A DNA stretch of 64,000 nucleotides from a virus: IMG/VR virus record IMGVR_UViG_3300042862_000163, positions 1 to 64,000 of that record; one strand, given 5' to 3'. The notes beneath the pieces are model-generated. The model was not told where the DNA came from. It did no database searches and saw only the letters and a program-made list of their open reading frames with translations. A program made the position numbers and the translations under genes. Each line of letters begins with the position of its first letter. Positions within the stretch are counted from its first letter, which is position 1. Below, one piece after another: positions 22,347 to 31,272 of this stretch.

Positions 22347-23501
22347 ATGGCTGATTTTTCATTAACCACATTATTTGTGGTTCCAGTAGGACAGACTGCT
22401 CTTCCTAGCTCTGGCTCAACGCAAGACCTTGACCCAGGTATTGTGGGAATTTTTAAAAGTAACTATACTCTAGCTACTGCTGCGAATATTCAAACTGCTA
22501 ATAACTACTTTTATGTAGCTCAAGGTAGAGAGAATACTTATCTTCAAGCATCTAAAAGATCTGATAGAATTGCTTCTAATGGATCTAATGTATCTGAATG
22601 GTATAAAGTAATTGGTTGCCCAACAGCAGCTAATCAAATTACTGATGTAACTAATTTTTCTGTACAATGTGGAGACACACTTACATTAACATTGCGTGCA
22701 CATTCTTCTTATATTGATACATTGTATTTCAATGGATTTACACGTTCAGTAACTATCCAAGCACCTTGTTGTGATTGTGGTGGTGATGTTTGTGTAGATG
22801 TTGATGCAAATGCATTAATTAATCAATTGATTACAAAATTACGTGCACAAGCTCCTGGTATCAATCCTGATAACATTAGCTTCAATACATTCTATACATT
22901 TGAAAATGTAGGTGGTACTATTTTACGTATTACTGGAAAACCTTTAACAAAATATGGTCAACCATGTGATGTTGCTGCTTTCCCTTTTGAATATGACAGA
23001 ATGTCTTTCAGAACTTTTGTATATTCTGGTCCAGCTACAACTGCTGACTTTATTGTTGCTGATGCTTGTAACATTGTTGCAACTACAGTTATTACTCAAC
23101 GTGCTTCTTATCCAACAGGACAATCAGGAGAAATTGCTCAACTAGAGAAAAACTTCTATAGCTACCAAGCTGGTTACTTGAAACATTTATACAGAATGAA
23201 TGGGTATAATGAGAACTTTGAAACTTATGTTTCAGGTGGAATTACTTATGATACTTACTATATCAAATTCAACGAACTTGATAAGTCTGCTTACCAATGG
23301 GGTGATTACATCATGGAAGATTCAACAGTAATTATTGCTGCTCCAAACTCTGTAACAAGTGGTATTGCTGCTGCAATTGAAACTGTATTAGAAGCTGCTT
23401 TAGGAACTTTAGTTAATGGTAATACTTGTGTAATCACAACTACTACTACTAGTACTGCTGCTCCTTCAACTACAACTACTACCTCTACACAAATACCGTA
23501 A
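22347..23501 (+). CDS. surface-type virion protein with poly-Thr tail (384 aa)
   Basis: A 384-residue beta-rich protein starting MADFSLTTLFVVPVGQTALP. It has a cysteine cluster (APCCDCGGDVCVDVD, about residues 138-152) and ends in a Thr/Ser-rich low-complexity tail (ITTTTTSTAAPSTTTTTSTQ). Poly-Thr stretches here act as linkers in several neighbouring proteins, so this one looks like a head- or tail-surface protein whose appended domain is absent. A strong terminator follows. Head fibre or decoration protein is the best guess. Confidence 0.6.
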   Translation: MADFSLTTLFVVPVGQTALPSSGSTQDLDPGIVGIFKSNYTLATAANIQTANNYFYVAQGRENTYLQASKRSDRIASNGSNVSEWYKVIGCPTAANQITDVTNFSVQCGDTLTLTLRAHSSYIDTLYFNGFTRSVTIQAPCCDCGGDVCVDVDANALINQLITKLRAQAPGINPDNISFNTFYTFENVGGTILRITGKPLTKYGQPCDVAAFPFEYDRMSFRTFVYSGPATTADFIVADACNIVATTVITQRASYPTGQSGEIAQLEKNFYSYQAGYLKHLYRMNGYNENFETYVSGGITYDTYYIKFNELDKSAYQWGDYIMEDSTVIIAAPNSVTSGIAAAIETVLEAALGTLVNGNTCVITTTTTSTAAPSTTTTTSTQIP

Positions 23502-23530
23502 GAATAGTAGAATTATAAATTCCTAATATT

Positions 23531-23564
23531 AAAAGGAGAGAAGTAAAACTCTCTCCTTTTTTTT
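23531..23564 (+). terminator. strong intrinsic terminator
   Basis: AAAAGGAGAGA pairs perfectly with TCTCTCCTTTT (11 bp) around eight bases, followed by TTTT. It closes the capsid operon. Confidence 0.9.
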
Positions 23565-23586
23565 ATTAATCTTTTAAACAAAAATA

Positions 23587-24150
23587 ATGGCAGATTTAAA
23601 ATTAGATATATTAGTATTTCCAACATATAATGTTTTAACTTTAGGGGTGGCTGATGCGTCTACTTATCCTGATGATCCACCTATTGTTGTTGATCCTACG
23701 ATTGAAATAACTGTTCCAACTTTTGGTGTAGTTATTCTTCCTTTCATTGTTAATAATCTTAATTTATTTAATTCAGCAAGTTTAGGAATTACAGAAGTTG
23801 GGGTTGATCAACCATTACCTGATGGAATATATAGATTAAGATATTCTATTTCTCCTGCATATTTAAACTTTGTAGAGAGAACAATAATGCGTACAGATAA
23901 AATACAAGAAAAGTTTGATAGAGCTTTTCTTCAATTAGATCTTATGGAATGTGATAGAGCAATTAAAACACAATCCACTGTAACATTAAATACTATTAAC
24001 TTTTTTATTCAAGGATCTATAGCTGCAGCTAATAATTGTGCAGATTATGAATCAAATAAATTATACATTCAAGCAGATAATATGTTAGACACTTTTATCA
24101 AAAATAACTGTGGATGTACAGGAAATAATTATCAATTAAACTTTTATTAA
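23587..24150 (+). CDS. virion-associated hypothetical protein (187 aa)
   Basis: A 187-residue protein with a beta-rich N-terminal half containing VVDPTIEITVPTFGVVILPF, and a helical C-terminal half with several Cys (LMECDRAIK, NNCADYESNKLYI, NNCGCTGNNY). The pattern of C-terminal Cys and the position before fibre-type genes recall small adaptor proteins of Bacteroidota phages. No function is known to me. Confidence 0.6.
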   Translation: MADLKLDILVFPTYNVLTLGVADASTYPDDPPIVVDPTIEITVPTFGVVILPFIVNNLNLFNSASLGITEVGVDQPLPDGIYRLRYSISPAYLNFVERTIMRTDKIQEKFDRAFLQLDLMECDRAIKTQSTVTLNTINFFIQGSIAAANNCADYESNKLYIQADNMLDTFIKNNCGCTGNNYQLNFY

Positions 24151-24152
24151 TT

Positions 24153-24248
24153 ATGGCACAATGTTCAAATTGTCAAGCAAATGTGGGGTGTGGATGTCAA
24201 TTGAAAAATGGATTATGTGCTACATGTGCAGGTAAAATAAATAAATAA
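24153..24248 (+). CDS. tiny Cys-rich protein (31 aa)
   Basis: A 31-residue frame (MAQCSNCQANVGCGCQLKNG...CATC) with four Cys pairs, tucked between two genes with gaps of two and one bases. The same kind of N-terminal Cys motif starts the protein at 26378. It probably binds zinc or forms disulphides; function unknown. Confidence 0.6.
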   Translation: MAQCSNCQANVGCGCQLKNGLCATCAGKINK

Positions 24249-24249
24249 T

Positions 24250-26253
24250 ATGTTATCACCTAGACTAACCAATTGCCCTGAATGTGCAAACATTCCTAAC
24301 TTAATTGAAGAGATAGATTGTAAATTAGCGTATTATGCTAATGGTCTATTTAACAATATTACATTTATGTTGAATCAATCTGTTCCTGCTGGAATAATGA
24401 TTCAACTAATTGCGTATAGAAGAATATTAACATACAAGAATGCTAATCCTGATTATATATGTGAGGTATCTATAAATAGAATTGCAAGTAAAGTTAAGTT
24501 ATTAACATTAGGTTGCAACACTATATGTGTGCTTACACCTACTCCTACATCATCTACAACAAGTACTAGTTCAACTAGTACAACAACCACAACAACAACA
24601 ACTCTTTGTGGAACTCTTATAAGTGAGGAAGGCGGTCAAGGGGCTTATCTTGTTAACTTAGATGTAGGAAATTCTATAGGGGCTATAATTGTAAAGTTCA
24701 ATCCTGGTGGGTTGCCTGATGGTATTAAAGCAACATACAATGGATTGGTATATAATAAACTTACCTCTCCTGTAGATGGTCTTCATCAAAGTAGCAACGC
24801 AAGTAATTTTACTTTTATTGGTAACACGATAGACGACTGTGGAATATCAGGAACGACATATCCTGCGTTGCAAGAGTTTTTGTATAGCGGAACTGCATTT
24901 GTAGCAACAGGAAATACTCAGTCTGTTACTGTAGCCGCAGGAGATGTCTCTTTAAGTGCAACAGACCCTGGAACCTGTATAATGGTGATACCAAAAACAA
25001 CAGCCTCTCCTTCAATTATAAATTTTGAAATAATAGGTCCTTGTTCAGAAACAGGGTTTGGAACAAATATCTCTTGTCCTGTATTATTGACAGGGTTTAG
25101 TTCAAGTAGTGTATTTGCAAGTTCTACATTAGCTTGTGCGGCAGGAGAAACTCAAACTTATTACAACGCCTCTTTGAACGATACTCCAGGAATTGTAGAT
25201 GTTTTTGATTTTGTATATTCAGATAATCTTGGGGTTAGTCCTTTAGCAAATGGATTTTATAACGCAACAGGAAGTATAGCAGGAGGAGCTCAATGGTTTC
25301 AAGTAGTGTCAGGAATAGTAGTGGCAATTAATGAATGTAACAGTACTAGCACATCTACAACAACTGCTGTACCAACTACCACAACCACTACTACAGTTCA
25401 AATGGTTTGGACTTATACTTTCCGATATATTACATGTGATACATGTGCTAATTTCGGTAGTGGATCATTTGGTAATTCTCAAGAATTAACAGTTGGAAAC
25501 TATTATATCACTCCAAGTGGACCTTATAAACTTTTAATTCTTGGATTTGTGTCAGTTAATCCTGGTAGTCCAGCACACTATATTTTAAATTCTAGTGGTT
25601 CAACTACTTGTGAAGGGATTAGTTGTCCTACCACAACCACTACTACTACTGTTGCACCAACAACAACCACAACTACCACTGCTGTAGCATCTGGCACAGT
25701 AACTATTTGTAATCAAACGTGGACAAGTACAAATTTAGATACAACAACTTATAGAAATGGAGATACAATTCCCCAAGTAACAGATCCAACACAATGGGCA
25801 GCCTTAACCACAGGGGCTTGGTGTTATTACAACAACGATTCAGGCAATGGAACGACTTATGGAAAATTATACAATTGGTATGCAGTAAATGACCCAAGAG
25901 GTTTAGCGCCTTTAGGTTACCATATACCATCATATACTGAATGGATTACTTTATTTAATTGCTTAGGTAATTCACTTATTGCTGGAGGTAAGATGAAGGA
26001 AACAGGAACTTTGCATTGGAACACCCCTAACACAGCTGCCACAAATAGCAGTGGATTTACAGCACTTCCTGGAGGGTTTAAATACAACACTAGTGGATTC
26101 AACAATATTGGCAACAATGGTTTCTGGTGGAGTTCGTCAGAAAACACTCAAATAGACGCCTCGAGCACTAGCATAAGTCACATTAGTGGTAATACTTTTG
26201 GGAATCCCATCAGTAAGGCCTTCGGTTTATCAGTTCGTTGCATAAAAGACTAA
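24250..26253 (+). CDS. modular fibre/receptor protein with poly-Thr linkers and FISUMP domain
   Basis: A 667-residue protein built from modules. Residues 1-95 are a helical adaptor with Cys (LTNCPECANIPNLIEEIDCK). Thr/Ser linkers near 97-118, 365-380 and 455-475 separate beta-rich modules. The C-terminal ~185 residues are a FISUMP domain (Fibrobacter succinogenes major paralogous domain, a C-type-lectin-related fold): TYRNGDTIPQVTDPTQWAAL, YGKLYNWYAVND, APLGYHIPSYTEW, FWWSSSEN and the end FGLSVRCIKD. Such domains are typical of Bacteroidota surface proteins. This is probably a receptor-binding or glycan-binding protein. After its stop the former C-terminus is still readable in frame (26254-26370), so the FISUMP part looks newly inserted. 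Confidence 0.8.
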   Translation: MLSPRLTNCPECANIPNLIEEIDCKLAYYANGLFNNITFMLNQSVPAGIMIQLIAYRRILTYKNANPDYICEVSINRIASKVKLLTLGCNTICVLTPTPTSSTTSTSSTSTTTTTTTTLCGTLISEEGGQGAYLVNLDVGNSIGAIIVKFNPGGLPDGIKATYNGLVYNKLTSPVDGLHQSSNASNFTFIGNTIDDCGISGTTYPALQEFLYSGTAFVATGNTQSVTVAAGDVSLSATDPGTCIMVIPKTTASPSIINFEIIGPCSETGFGTNISCPVLLTGFSSSSVFASSTLACAAGETQTYYNASLNDTPGIVDVFDFVYSDNLGVSPLANGFYNATGSIAGGAQWFQVVSGIVVAINECNSTSTSTTTAVPTTTTTTTVQMVWTYTFRYITCDTCANFGSGSFGNSQELTVGNYYITPSGPYKLLILGFVSVNPGSPAHYILNSSGSTTCEGISCPTTTTTTTVAPTTTTTTTAVASGTVTICNQTWTSTNLDTTTYRNGDTIPQVTDPTQWAALTTGAWCYYNNDSGNGTTYGKLYNWYAVNDPRGLAPLGYHIPSYTEWITLFNCLGNSLIAGGKMKETGTLHWNTPNTAATNSSGFTALPGGFKYNTSGFNNIGNNGFWWSSSENTQIDASSTSISHISGNTFGNPISKAFGLSVRCIKD

Positions 26254-26370
26254 ACAACAACTGCAGGATGTAATATTACTAGCCCGATAACATTATCTCA
26301 AGGAAATACTGCAGAGGAAGCTTGTACCAATATCATGTATATAAATAATAAACTTAATAATATAAAATAA
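26254..26370 (+). pseudogene. relic C-terminus of the fibre gene
   Basis: Directly after the TAA of the 667-residue gene the same frame continues 38 codons (TTTAGCNITSPITLSQGNTA...) to a second TAA at 26368-26370. It begins with Thr-Thr-Thr, as after the poly-Thr linkers of the gene, and reads as ordinary protein with two Cys. It is best explained as the old ending of the fibre gene, cut off by insertion of the FISUMP cassette with its own stop codon. Confidence 0.65.
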
Positions 26371-26377
26371 TAATAAT

Positions 26378-27115
26378 ATGTCTTGTCAAAATTGTTACAA
26401 TGGATGCGTTGAAACTGTAAGTGATCAATGTGTTAAATATACAGGAATAGATATTCCTACTTTAGGAATTCAAACAGGTGATTCTTTATCACATATAGAA
26501 CAAGCTATAACTACATATCTTGTATCTGCATTAAATGGAACAGGTATAAAGATAAATCTTACTGGTATAACTATATGTACTCTTGTGAGTTCATTTCTTC
26601 CTATTTCTGGAGATATAACTATTGTAGATATATCAAAAGCTCTTATACAAGCTGCTTGCGATCTGCAAGAACAAGTTGATGCAATAGTTGCAGATATAGT
26701 AGTAATTGATGGTAAGATAGATGTAATCGAGGCTGATTATACTGTAAAATGTCTTATAGATGCAACACCTTCTATAACACCTTCTTCAGGAACACATGAT
26801 ATGCTTCAAGCTACAATAGATACATTATGTGCATTAGCTTTATATCTTGATACAAATTATGTAAGATATGATGAACTTGATAGTTTAATCAATACATATT
26901 TATCTGTTACATCTGGAATAACTACAAACTATTATAATAGAATGGTTCCTAAAGTTGTAGAAAAACTTTATGATACATTAGCAGGTAAATTTGATATTGA
27001 TGGTGTAGGTTATGGTGTATGGCAAAAAATATATGTTTGTAACGGAGTGGCTGGAACACCAGTTATTCCAAATCCAGTAGGTTCAGGTTATTATTATATT
27101 CAATACAGACCTTAA
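26378..27115 (+). CDS. virion protein, possible fibre or head-fibre (245 aa)
   Basis: A 245-residue protein with a Cys-rich start (MSCQNCYNGCVETVSDQCVK) followed by YTGIDIPTLGIQTGDSLSHI, a pattern I recall from fibre-type proteins of Bacteroidota phages. The middle is helical (AACDLQEQVDAIVADIVVID), and the end is beta-type with aromatic residues (YGVWQKIYVCNGVAGTPVIP, YYYIQYRP). It is a short trimeric-fibre candidate, by composition only. Confidence 0.6.
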   Translation: MSCQNCYNGCVETVSDQCVKYTGIDIPTLGIQTGDSLSHIEQAITTYLVSALNGTGIKINLTGITICTLVSSFLPISGDITIVDISKALIQAACDLQEQVDAIVADIVVIDGKIDVIEADYTVKCLIDATPSITPSSGTHDMLQATIDTLCALALYLDTNYVRYDELDSLINTYLSVTSGITTNYYNRMVPKVVEKLYDTLAGKFDIDGVGYGVWQKIYVCNGVAGTPVIPNPVGSGYYYIQYRP

Positions 27116-27163
27116 TACAAACTTATTTGAAACTTATATAATAATTAATTAAAACAAATAAAA

Positions 27164-27772
27164 ATGACAGTCTTACTAACATTAACTACAGCAGGAGCAG
27201 ACTCAGGACCATTATTTAATTTATATTCTAATATTGATTATGTAACACCTCTTCAAACAGGAGTGACTAAATCAGCATTACAATCAGGATACACATTATC
27301 AGGAGTACCTGATACTGCAACAATAATTAGAATAACATCTACAGGAACTTCTTGTACTAATTCTATAGATGTAACTGTAACAGGTGGTAGTACAACCACT
27401 ACTAGTAGTACTACATCTACACCAACACCAAATATTACTATAAGTAATAATAGTAATAATCTCAGTGTAGATATAAATGAAGTATATGTGAATGGTAATC
27501 CAGTTACTTTAGACTCTCCGTATTCTTTTCCTATAGGACCTAACACTATAGCATTAGGTACATATACTTTTATTCCTGGTAATACTGCTCAAACTGTACA
27601 GGTATTTACTAACAATGCTATAGATTCTCCTGTAACACTAACTGTATATACTCCTATTGTTCAGACACCGTGTCTGTTAACTACAGGAGATATTGTATTT
27701 ACTGGGTTAGATTTATCTACAGGTCCATCAATAAATCTAGATTTAGGCGGTGAAGGTGAACAATGTATATAA
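27164..27772 (+). CDS. fibre accessory protein with repeated N-terminal domain (202 aa)
   Basis: Residues 1-75 form a domain (LTLTTAGADSGPLFNLYS...) that recurs at the start of the proteins at 27788 and 37365. A Thr/Ser linker (GGSTTTTSSTTSTPTPNI) follows, then a beta-rich C-terminal module and a last segment similar to a partial copy of the same kind of sequence (IVFTGLDLSTGPSINLDLGG). Probably a small virion surface protein anchored through the shared domain. Confidence 0.6.
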   Translation: MTVLLTLTTAGADSGPLFNLYSNIDYVTPLQTGVTKSALQSGYTLSGVPDTATIIRITSTGTSCTNSIDVTVTGGSTTTTSSTTSTPTPNITISNNSNNLSVDINEVYVNGNPVTLDSPYSFPIGPNTIALGTYTFIPGNTAQTVQVFTNNAIDSPVTLTVYTPIVQTPCLLTTGDIVFTGLDLSTGPSINLDLGGEGEQCI

Positions 27773-27787
27773 AATAAATTAAAAATT

Positions 27788-28645
27788 ATGACAGTATTAA
27801 TAAAATTAACAACAGTAGGAGTAGATTCAGGTCCATTATATAATTTATATTCAAGTCCTGATGGAATAACTTTTACAATATTAGTTACAGGAATTACTAA
27901 AACTGCATTAGTTGCAGGATACACTTCTACAACTGTACCAAATGGTACAACAATAATTAGAGTGTTATCTACAGGATCATGTACTAATTATGTAAATTTA
28001 ACTATATCAGGAATAGATTGTGATTTAGCAGCAACTGCTGTAATTACAACACCAGATCCATGTTTAGATTGTGTACCTGGCGAAGAAATCTTAATTGGAA
28101 CTCAAGAATGGACAAATTGCAATTTAAATGTAACAACTTATAGAGACGGTACGCCAATCCCACAAGTAACCGACCCAACTGCTTGGGCAGGATTGACTAC
28201 AGGTGCTTGGTGTTATTATAATAATGATTCAGCTAACGGACCGACCTATGGTAAACTATACAATTGGTATGCTGTAAATAATACTGCTAATGGAGGATTA
28301 GCGCCTTTAGGTTACCATATACCAACAAGTACTGAGTTTAATACTCTTACTACATTTTTAGGCGGAGAAACTGTTGCAGGAGGTAAGATGAAAGAGGCAG
28401 GATTGTGTCATTGGTCAACACCAAATACGGATGCTACTAACACAAGTGGTTTTACAGGTCTTCCTGGAGGGTACCGTGACGATGAAGTATTTATTGAAAT
28501 AAGTAATTATGGTTTATGGTGGAGTTCTACAGAGGCAGTTATAGCATTCGCTACTTATCTTTTATTAGGTTACGATAATAGCAATGCTTTTATATACGAT
28601 AATGATAAGAATTATGGTTTCTCTGTAAGATTAATAAAAGATTAA
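27788..28645 (+). CDS. receptor-type protein with FISUMP domain (285 aa)
   Basis: Residues 1-75 repeat the domain seen at 27164 and 37365 (IKLTTVGVDSGPLYNLYSSP). Residues about 98-285 are a FISUMP domain: ILIGTQEWTNCNLNVTTYRD, YNWYAVNN, APLGYHIPTSTEF, LWWSSTEA and the end YGFSVRLIKD. It is a close paralogue of the C-terminal part of the 667-residue protein, with a stretch of about 27 identical bases between them (around 25909 and 28301), but the segment just before the last ten residues differs strongly. It is the last gene before a strong terminator. Receptor binding is inferred. Confidence 0.75.
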   Translation: MTVLIKLTTVGVDSGPLYNLYSSPDGITFTILVTGITKTALVAGYTSTTVPNGTTIIRVLSTGSCTNYVNLTISGIDCDLAATAVITTPDPCLDCVPGEEILIGTQEWTNCNLNVTTYRDGTPIPQVTDPTAWAGLTTGAWCYYNNDSANGPTYGKLYNWYAVNNTANGGLAPLGYHIPTSTEFNTLTTFLGGETVAGGKMKEAGLCHWSTPNTDATNTSGFTGLPGGYRDDEVFIEISNYGLWWSSTEAVIAFATYLLLGYDNSNAFIYDNDKNYGFSVRLIKD

Positions 28646-28694
28646 CAATATAAAATAAAATAAAAAACCTTGTTTTGTTGGTTTTACCAGGTTT

Positions 28695-28727
28695 CTCCTT
28701 AGACATTTGTCTAGGGAGTTTTTGTTT
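28695..28727 (+). terminator. strong intrinsic terminator
   Basis: CTCCTTAGAC pairs with GTCTAGGGAG (10 bp, one G-U) around ATTT, followed by TTTTTG and TTT. It ends the fibre operon. Confidence 0.9.
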
Positions 28728-28771
28728 ATAACAATTTTAGTTATAAAGAATAACCTATTTAATTAAATTTA

Positions 28772-28803
28772 TTTGGATAGTATAAAAACTATATTTATCT
28801 TTA
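28772..28803 (+). promoter_or_regulatory. Bacteroidota-type promoter of the tail operon
   Basis: TTTG (28772-28775) and TATCTTTA (28796-28803) are 20 bases apart, one base off the TAnnTTTG consensus. It lies between a terminator and the ATG at 28831, leaving a leader of about 20 bases. Confidence 0.6.
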
Positions 28804-28830
28804 CCCTAATTTAATTAAACTAAACTATAT

Positions 28831-30054
28831 ATGTCTGAGAATCAAGATTTATTATTCAAGTTAGAAGAGTTATTGAGTCAAAAGAAAAGTAAAAAATTCT
28901 ATGCTGAAAAACTAGGAATAAGTGAGTTTGAAGTGAATGAACTTTTAAAAGAATTAAGAGAAAAAGATACAGAAGTTCCTATGGAACTTAATGTTTCTAC
29001 AGGAGAAATCAGAAAAGTGAATGTTGAAAAAGGTACAATAGAAAGTACTGTTACTAGTGCATTTGAACCTAAAGATGATATTGAGTTAGCTAAATTACAT
29101 AAGATAAATCTAGATAAGTATGTTATTACAAACTACTGGTCTAAGATGTTACCAAGTGGAAGTTTTACTTCCTCAGTCTTTTCAAAAAGAAAAGAAGCAA
29201 AAGATTACTCTGCTGAAGACTTTTCTAAGTTTTTAGAAAATTACAAACCAAATAATATATCAGTTAGTGAAGCTTTACTTGATCCTAATAAAGATCATGT
29301 AGATGTAGAAATATCAATAGCTGATTATCATTTAGCTAAAAGATGTGTAGATGGAGATAATGATCCATCTATAAGAGCTAAAAGATATTTTGAAATAGCT
29401 CAATCTTTAGTTAAAAAAGTATGGCTTAATTACAACATAGACACCGTAGTATTACCTATATCAAATGATTTCTTTCATACTGATAACTACCAAAACCAAA
29501 CTACACAAGGTACTCCACAGGATACTATTATGGAATATCATTCAGAATATGAATTAGGATTTTCAGTTTTAGTAGATACAATTAATATGTTAAGACAATA
29601 TTGCAGTGAAGTTAAAGTTGTTCTAGTACAAGGTAATCATGACAGAACTAAATCTTTTTACTTAGCACATGCATTAGATATATTCTTCAAAAATGATTAT
29701 GATGTAGAATTCATAAGAGAACATTCAGTCATTAAAGGAATAACATTAGGTAATACATTTATTGGCTGGCATCATGGAAATTGTAAATTAGATGATCTTC
29801 CTTTATTGTTTGCAACACATCCTCAATATAGTCAAGCATTTGGTAATGCTAAATATAGAGAAGTTCATACAGGTGATAAACATCACTATATGGCCAAGGA
29901 ACTTAAAGGAGTAAGAATACAACAAATGCCTAGCTTATCAGGAACTGATAGATGGCACCTAGATAATAATTTTGTCCACTCAGTTAGAGCTGCATTAGCT
30001 CTTGTATATGATCCTGTACTAGGCAAGATTGCAGAATTTGAACAACGAATATAA
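28831..30054 (+). CDS. calcineurin-like metallophosphoesterase with N-terminal HTH (407 aa)
   Basis: Residues about 15-45 look like a helix-turn-helix (KKFYAEKLGISEFEVNELLK). The rest is a metallophosphoesterase with its metal ligands in order: ADYHLAK (D165, H167), ISNDFFH, QGNHDRT (G268 to D271), GWHHG (H314, H315) and GDKHHY (H351, H352). Enzymes of this fold cut phosphodiesters or phosphomonoesters; SbcD/Mre11 nucleases are one branch. It opens the tail operon. Its place among virion genes is unusual, and the DNA-binding-like N-terminus suggests action on nucleic acid, but the substrate is unknown. Confidence 0.8.
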   Translation: MSENQDLLFKLEELLSQKKSKKFYAEKLGISEFEVNELLKELREKDTEVPMELNVSTGEIRKVNVEKGTIESTVTSAFEPKDDIELAKLHKINLDKYVITNYWSKMLPSGSFTSSVFSKRKEAKDYSAEDFSKFLENYKPNNISVSEALLDPNKDHVDVEISIADYHLAKRCVDGDNDPSIRAKRYFEIAQSLVKKVWLNYNIDTVVLPISNDFFHTDNYQNQTTQGTPQDTIMEYHSEYELGFSVLVDTINMLRQYCSEVKVVLVQGNHDRTKSFYLAHALDIFFKNDYDVEFIREHSVIKGITLGNTFIGWHHGNCKLDDLPLLFATHPQYSQAFGNAKYREVHTGDKHHYMAKELKGVRIQQMPSLSGTDRWHLDNNFVHSVRAALALVYDPVLGKIAEFEQRI

Positions 30055-30057
30055 ATT

Positions 30058-30786
30058 ATGGCAACATTAAGAAAATTAGTATCAGATGTTAGAAGTGTCC
30101 ACAAGATACTTTCAACTGACTCTTTGATAACAGATAGAGCAATAGCTAGCGAAATAAGAAACAATTCTTTATTGCTTATTAAACGTGAAACCAATCTTAG
30201 AAAGCTTTGGGCTACTGATACATTGTTCACTACTATACCATGTCTTGAGATGTGTGAAGTGTCTATTTCTGAATGTTGTGATTATGTAGATCCTTGTTCA
30301 ATAGCTAGAACTAAATTTAAACTCCCACGTATATCTGAAGGAAACTATCAGTATGTTATACAAGGAGTTTATTCTATTAATGCTATGAGTGGTAAAGGAA
30401 AGAAACTAAAAGAAATATCTATTAATAGATATATAAACTTATTAAAACTTCCTGTAATTAAGAATGAAGAATACTTCTGGATATCTAATGGATATTTATA
30501 TGTAAACAATCCATTACTTAAAGCAATTAGATTTGTAGCATTCTTTGAAGAAGATGTTGATAATGAAATTATGTATCCTGAATGTGGATGCGGATCTCCA
30601 GATTATACAAATGAACAATTATGTATGAATCCTTTGGATAAAGAGTTTGCTCTTCCTGGATACTTAGAACAACAAGTCTTAGAGCTTACATCTAAAAAAC
30701 TTTTATCTACATATTTCAATATTAAATCAGATGTTAGTGCAGAAGGAATAGATGGTCAATCTCCAAATTCAAAACCAACTAATTAA
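30058..30786 (+). CDS. head-tail connector-type protein (242 aa)
   Basis: A 242-residue protein with helical N-terminus and a central Cys group (CLEMCEVSISECCDYVDPCS), later YPECGCGSPDYTNEQLC. The last third is helical (LEQQVLELTSKKLLSTYFNI). It is followed with a one-base overlap by another connector-type gene. I recall proteins with this Cys pattern in the tail modules of Bacteroidota phages; adaptor or ring protein is the likely role. Confidence 0.6.
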   Translation: MATLRKLVSDVRSVHKILSTDSLITDRAIASEIRNNSLLLIKRETNLRKLWATDTLFTTIPCLEMCEVSISECCDYVDPCSIARTKFKLPRISEGNYQYVIQGVYSINAMSGKGKKLKEISINRYINLLKLPVIKNEEYFWISNGYLYVNNPLLKAIRFVAFFEEDVDNEIMYPECGCGSPDYTNEQLCMNPLDKEFALPGYLEQQVLELTSKKLLSTYFNIKSDVSAEGIDGQSPNSKPTN

Positions 30787-31265
30787 TGTCAAGAGTAAAA
30801 GTAGACTGGAGATCTTCTAGTAAAGATAACTATAATCATTTCTGTAAAAGTTATCCTTCTATTAAACTTACATTCGATGAATGGAGAAACATAGTCTACA
30901 CATATAATGAATTATTTAAAGAATATATTTTAGAGACAGGAGAGAAAGCAAAACTACCATATGGTTTTGGAGAATTTTCTATCAATAAAAAGAAACGAAG
31001 AAAGATGACCCATGCTGATGGTAAAGAGTTTATAAACTTACCAATTGATTGGCAAAAAACTAAAGAGAAAGGAAAGGTGATATATAATTTTAATTATCAC
31101 ACAGAAGGTTATTTCTTTGGTTGGATGTGGTTTAAACCCACAGCACGTTTTAAGAACTCTGGACTTTGGTACTTCAAACCTTCCAGACTTACATCAAGAC
31201 TACTATCACACTATTTAAAAACCAACGATAAATATCAACATATATATCGAGAATGGAAACACTAA
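30786..31265 (+). CDS. conserved tail-module protein (159 aa)
   Basis: A 159-residue basic protein with the signature LPYGFGEFSINKKKRRKMTH, INLPIDWQKTKEKGKVIYNF and an aromatic end (FFGWMWFKPTARFKNSGLWY). I recall this combination as widely conserved in crAss-like and other Bacteroidota phages. It sits between two connector-type proteins and so is probably part of the head-tail interface. No enzymatic motif. Confidence 0.65.
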   Translation: MSRVKVDWRSSSKDNYNHFCKSYPSIKLTFDEWRNIVYTYNELFKEYILETGEKAKLPYGFGEFSINKKKRRKMTHADGKEFINLPIDWQKTKEKGKVIYNFNYHTEGYFFGWMWFKPTARFKNSGLWYFKPSRLTSRLLSHYLKTNDKYQHIYREWKH

Positions 31266-31272
31266 ATAAATT

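Noticed and set aside
25690-28645. Complete diversity-generating retroelement
   Set aside because: The FISUMP ends look variable, but no reverse transcriptase gene or template repeat lies in the window, so only the question is raised.
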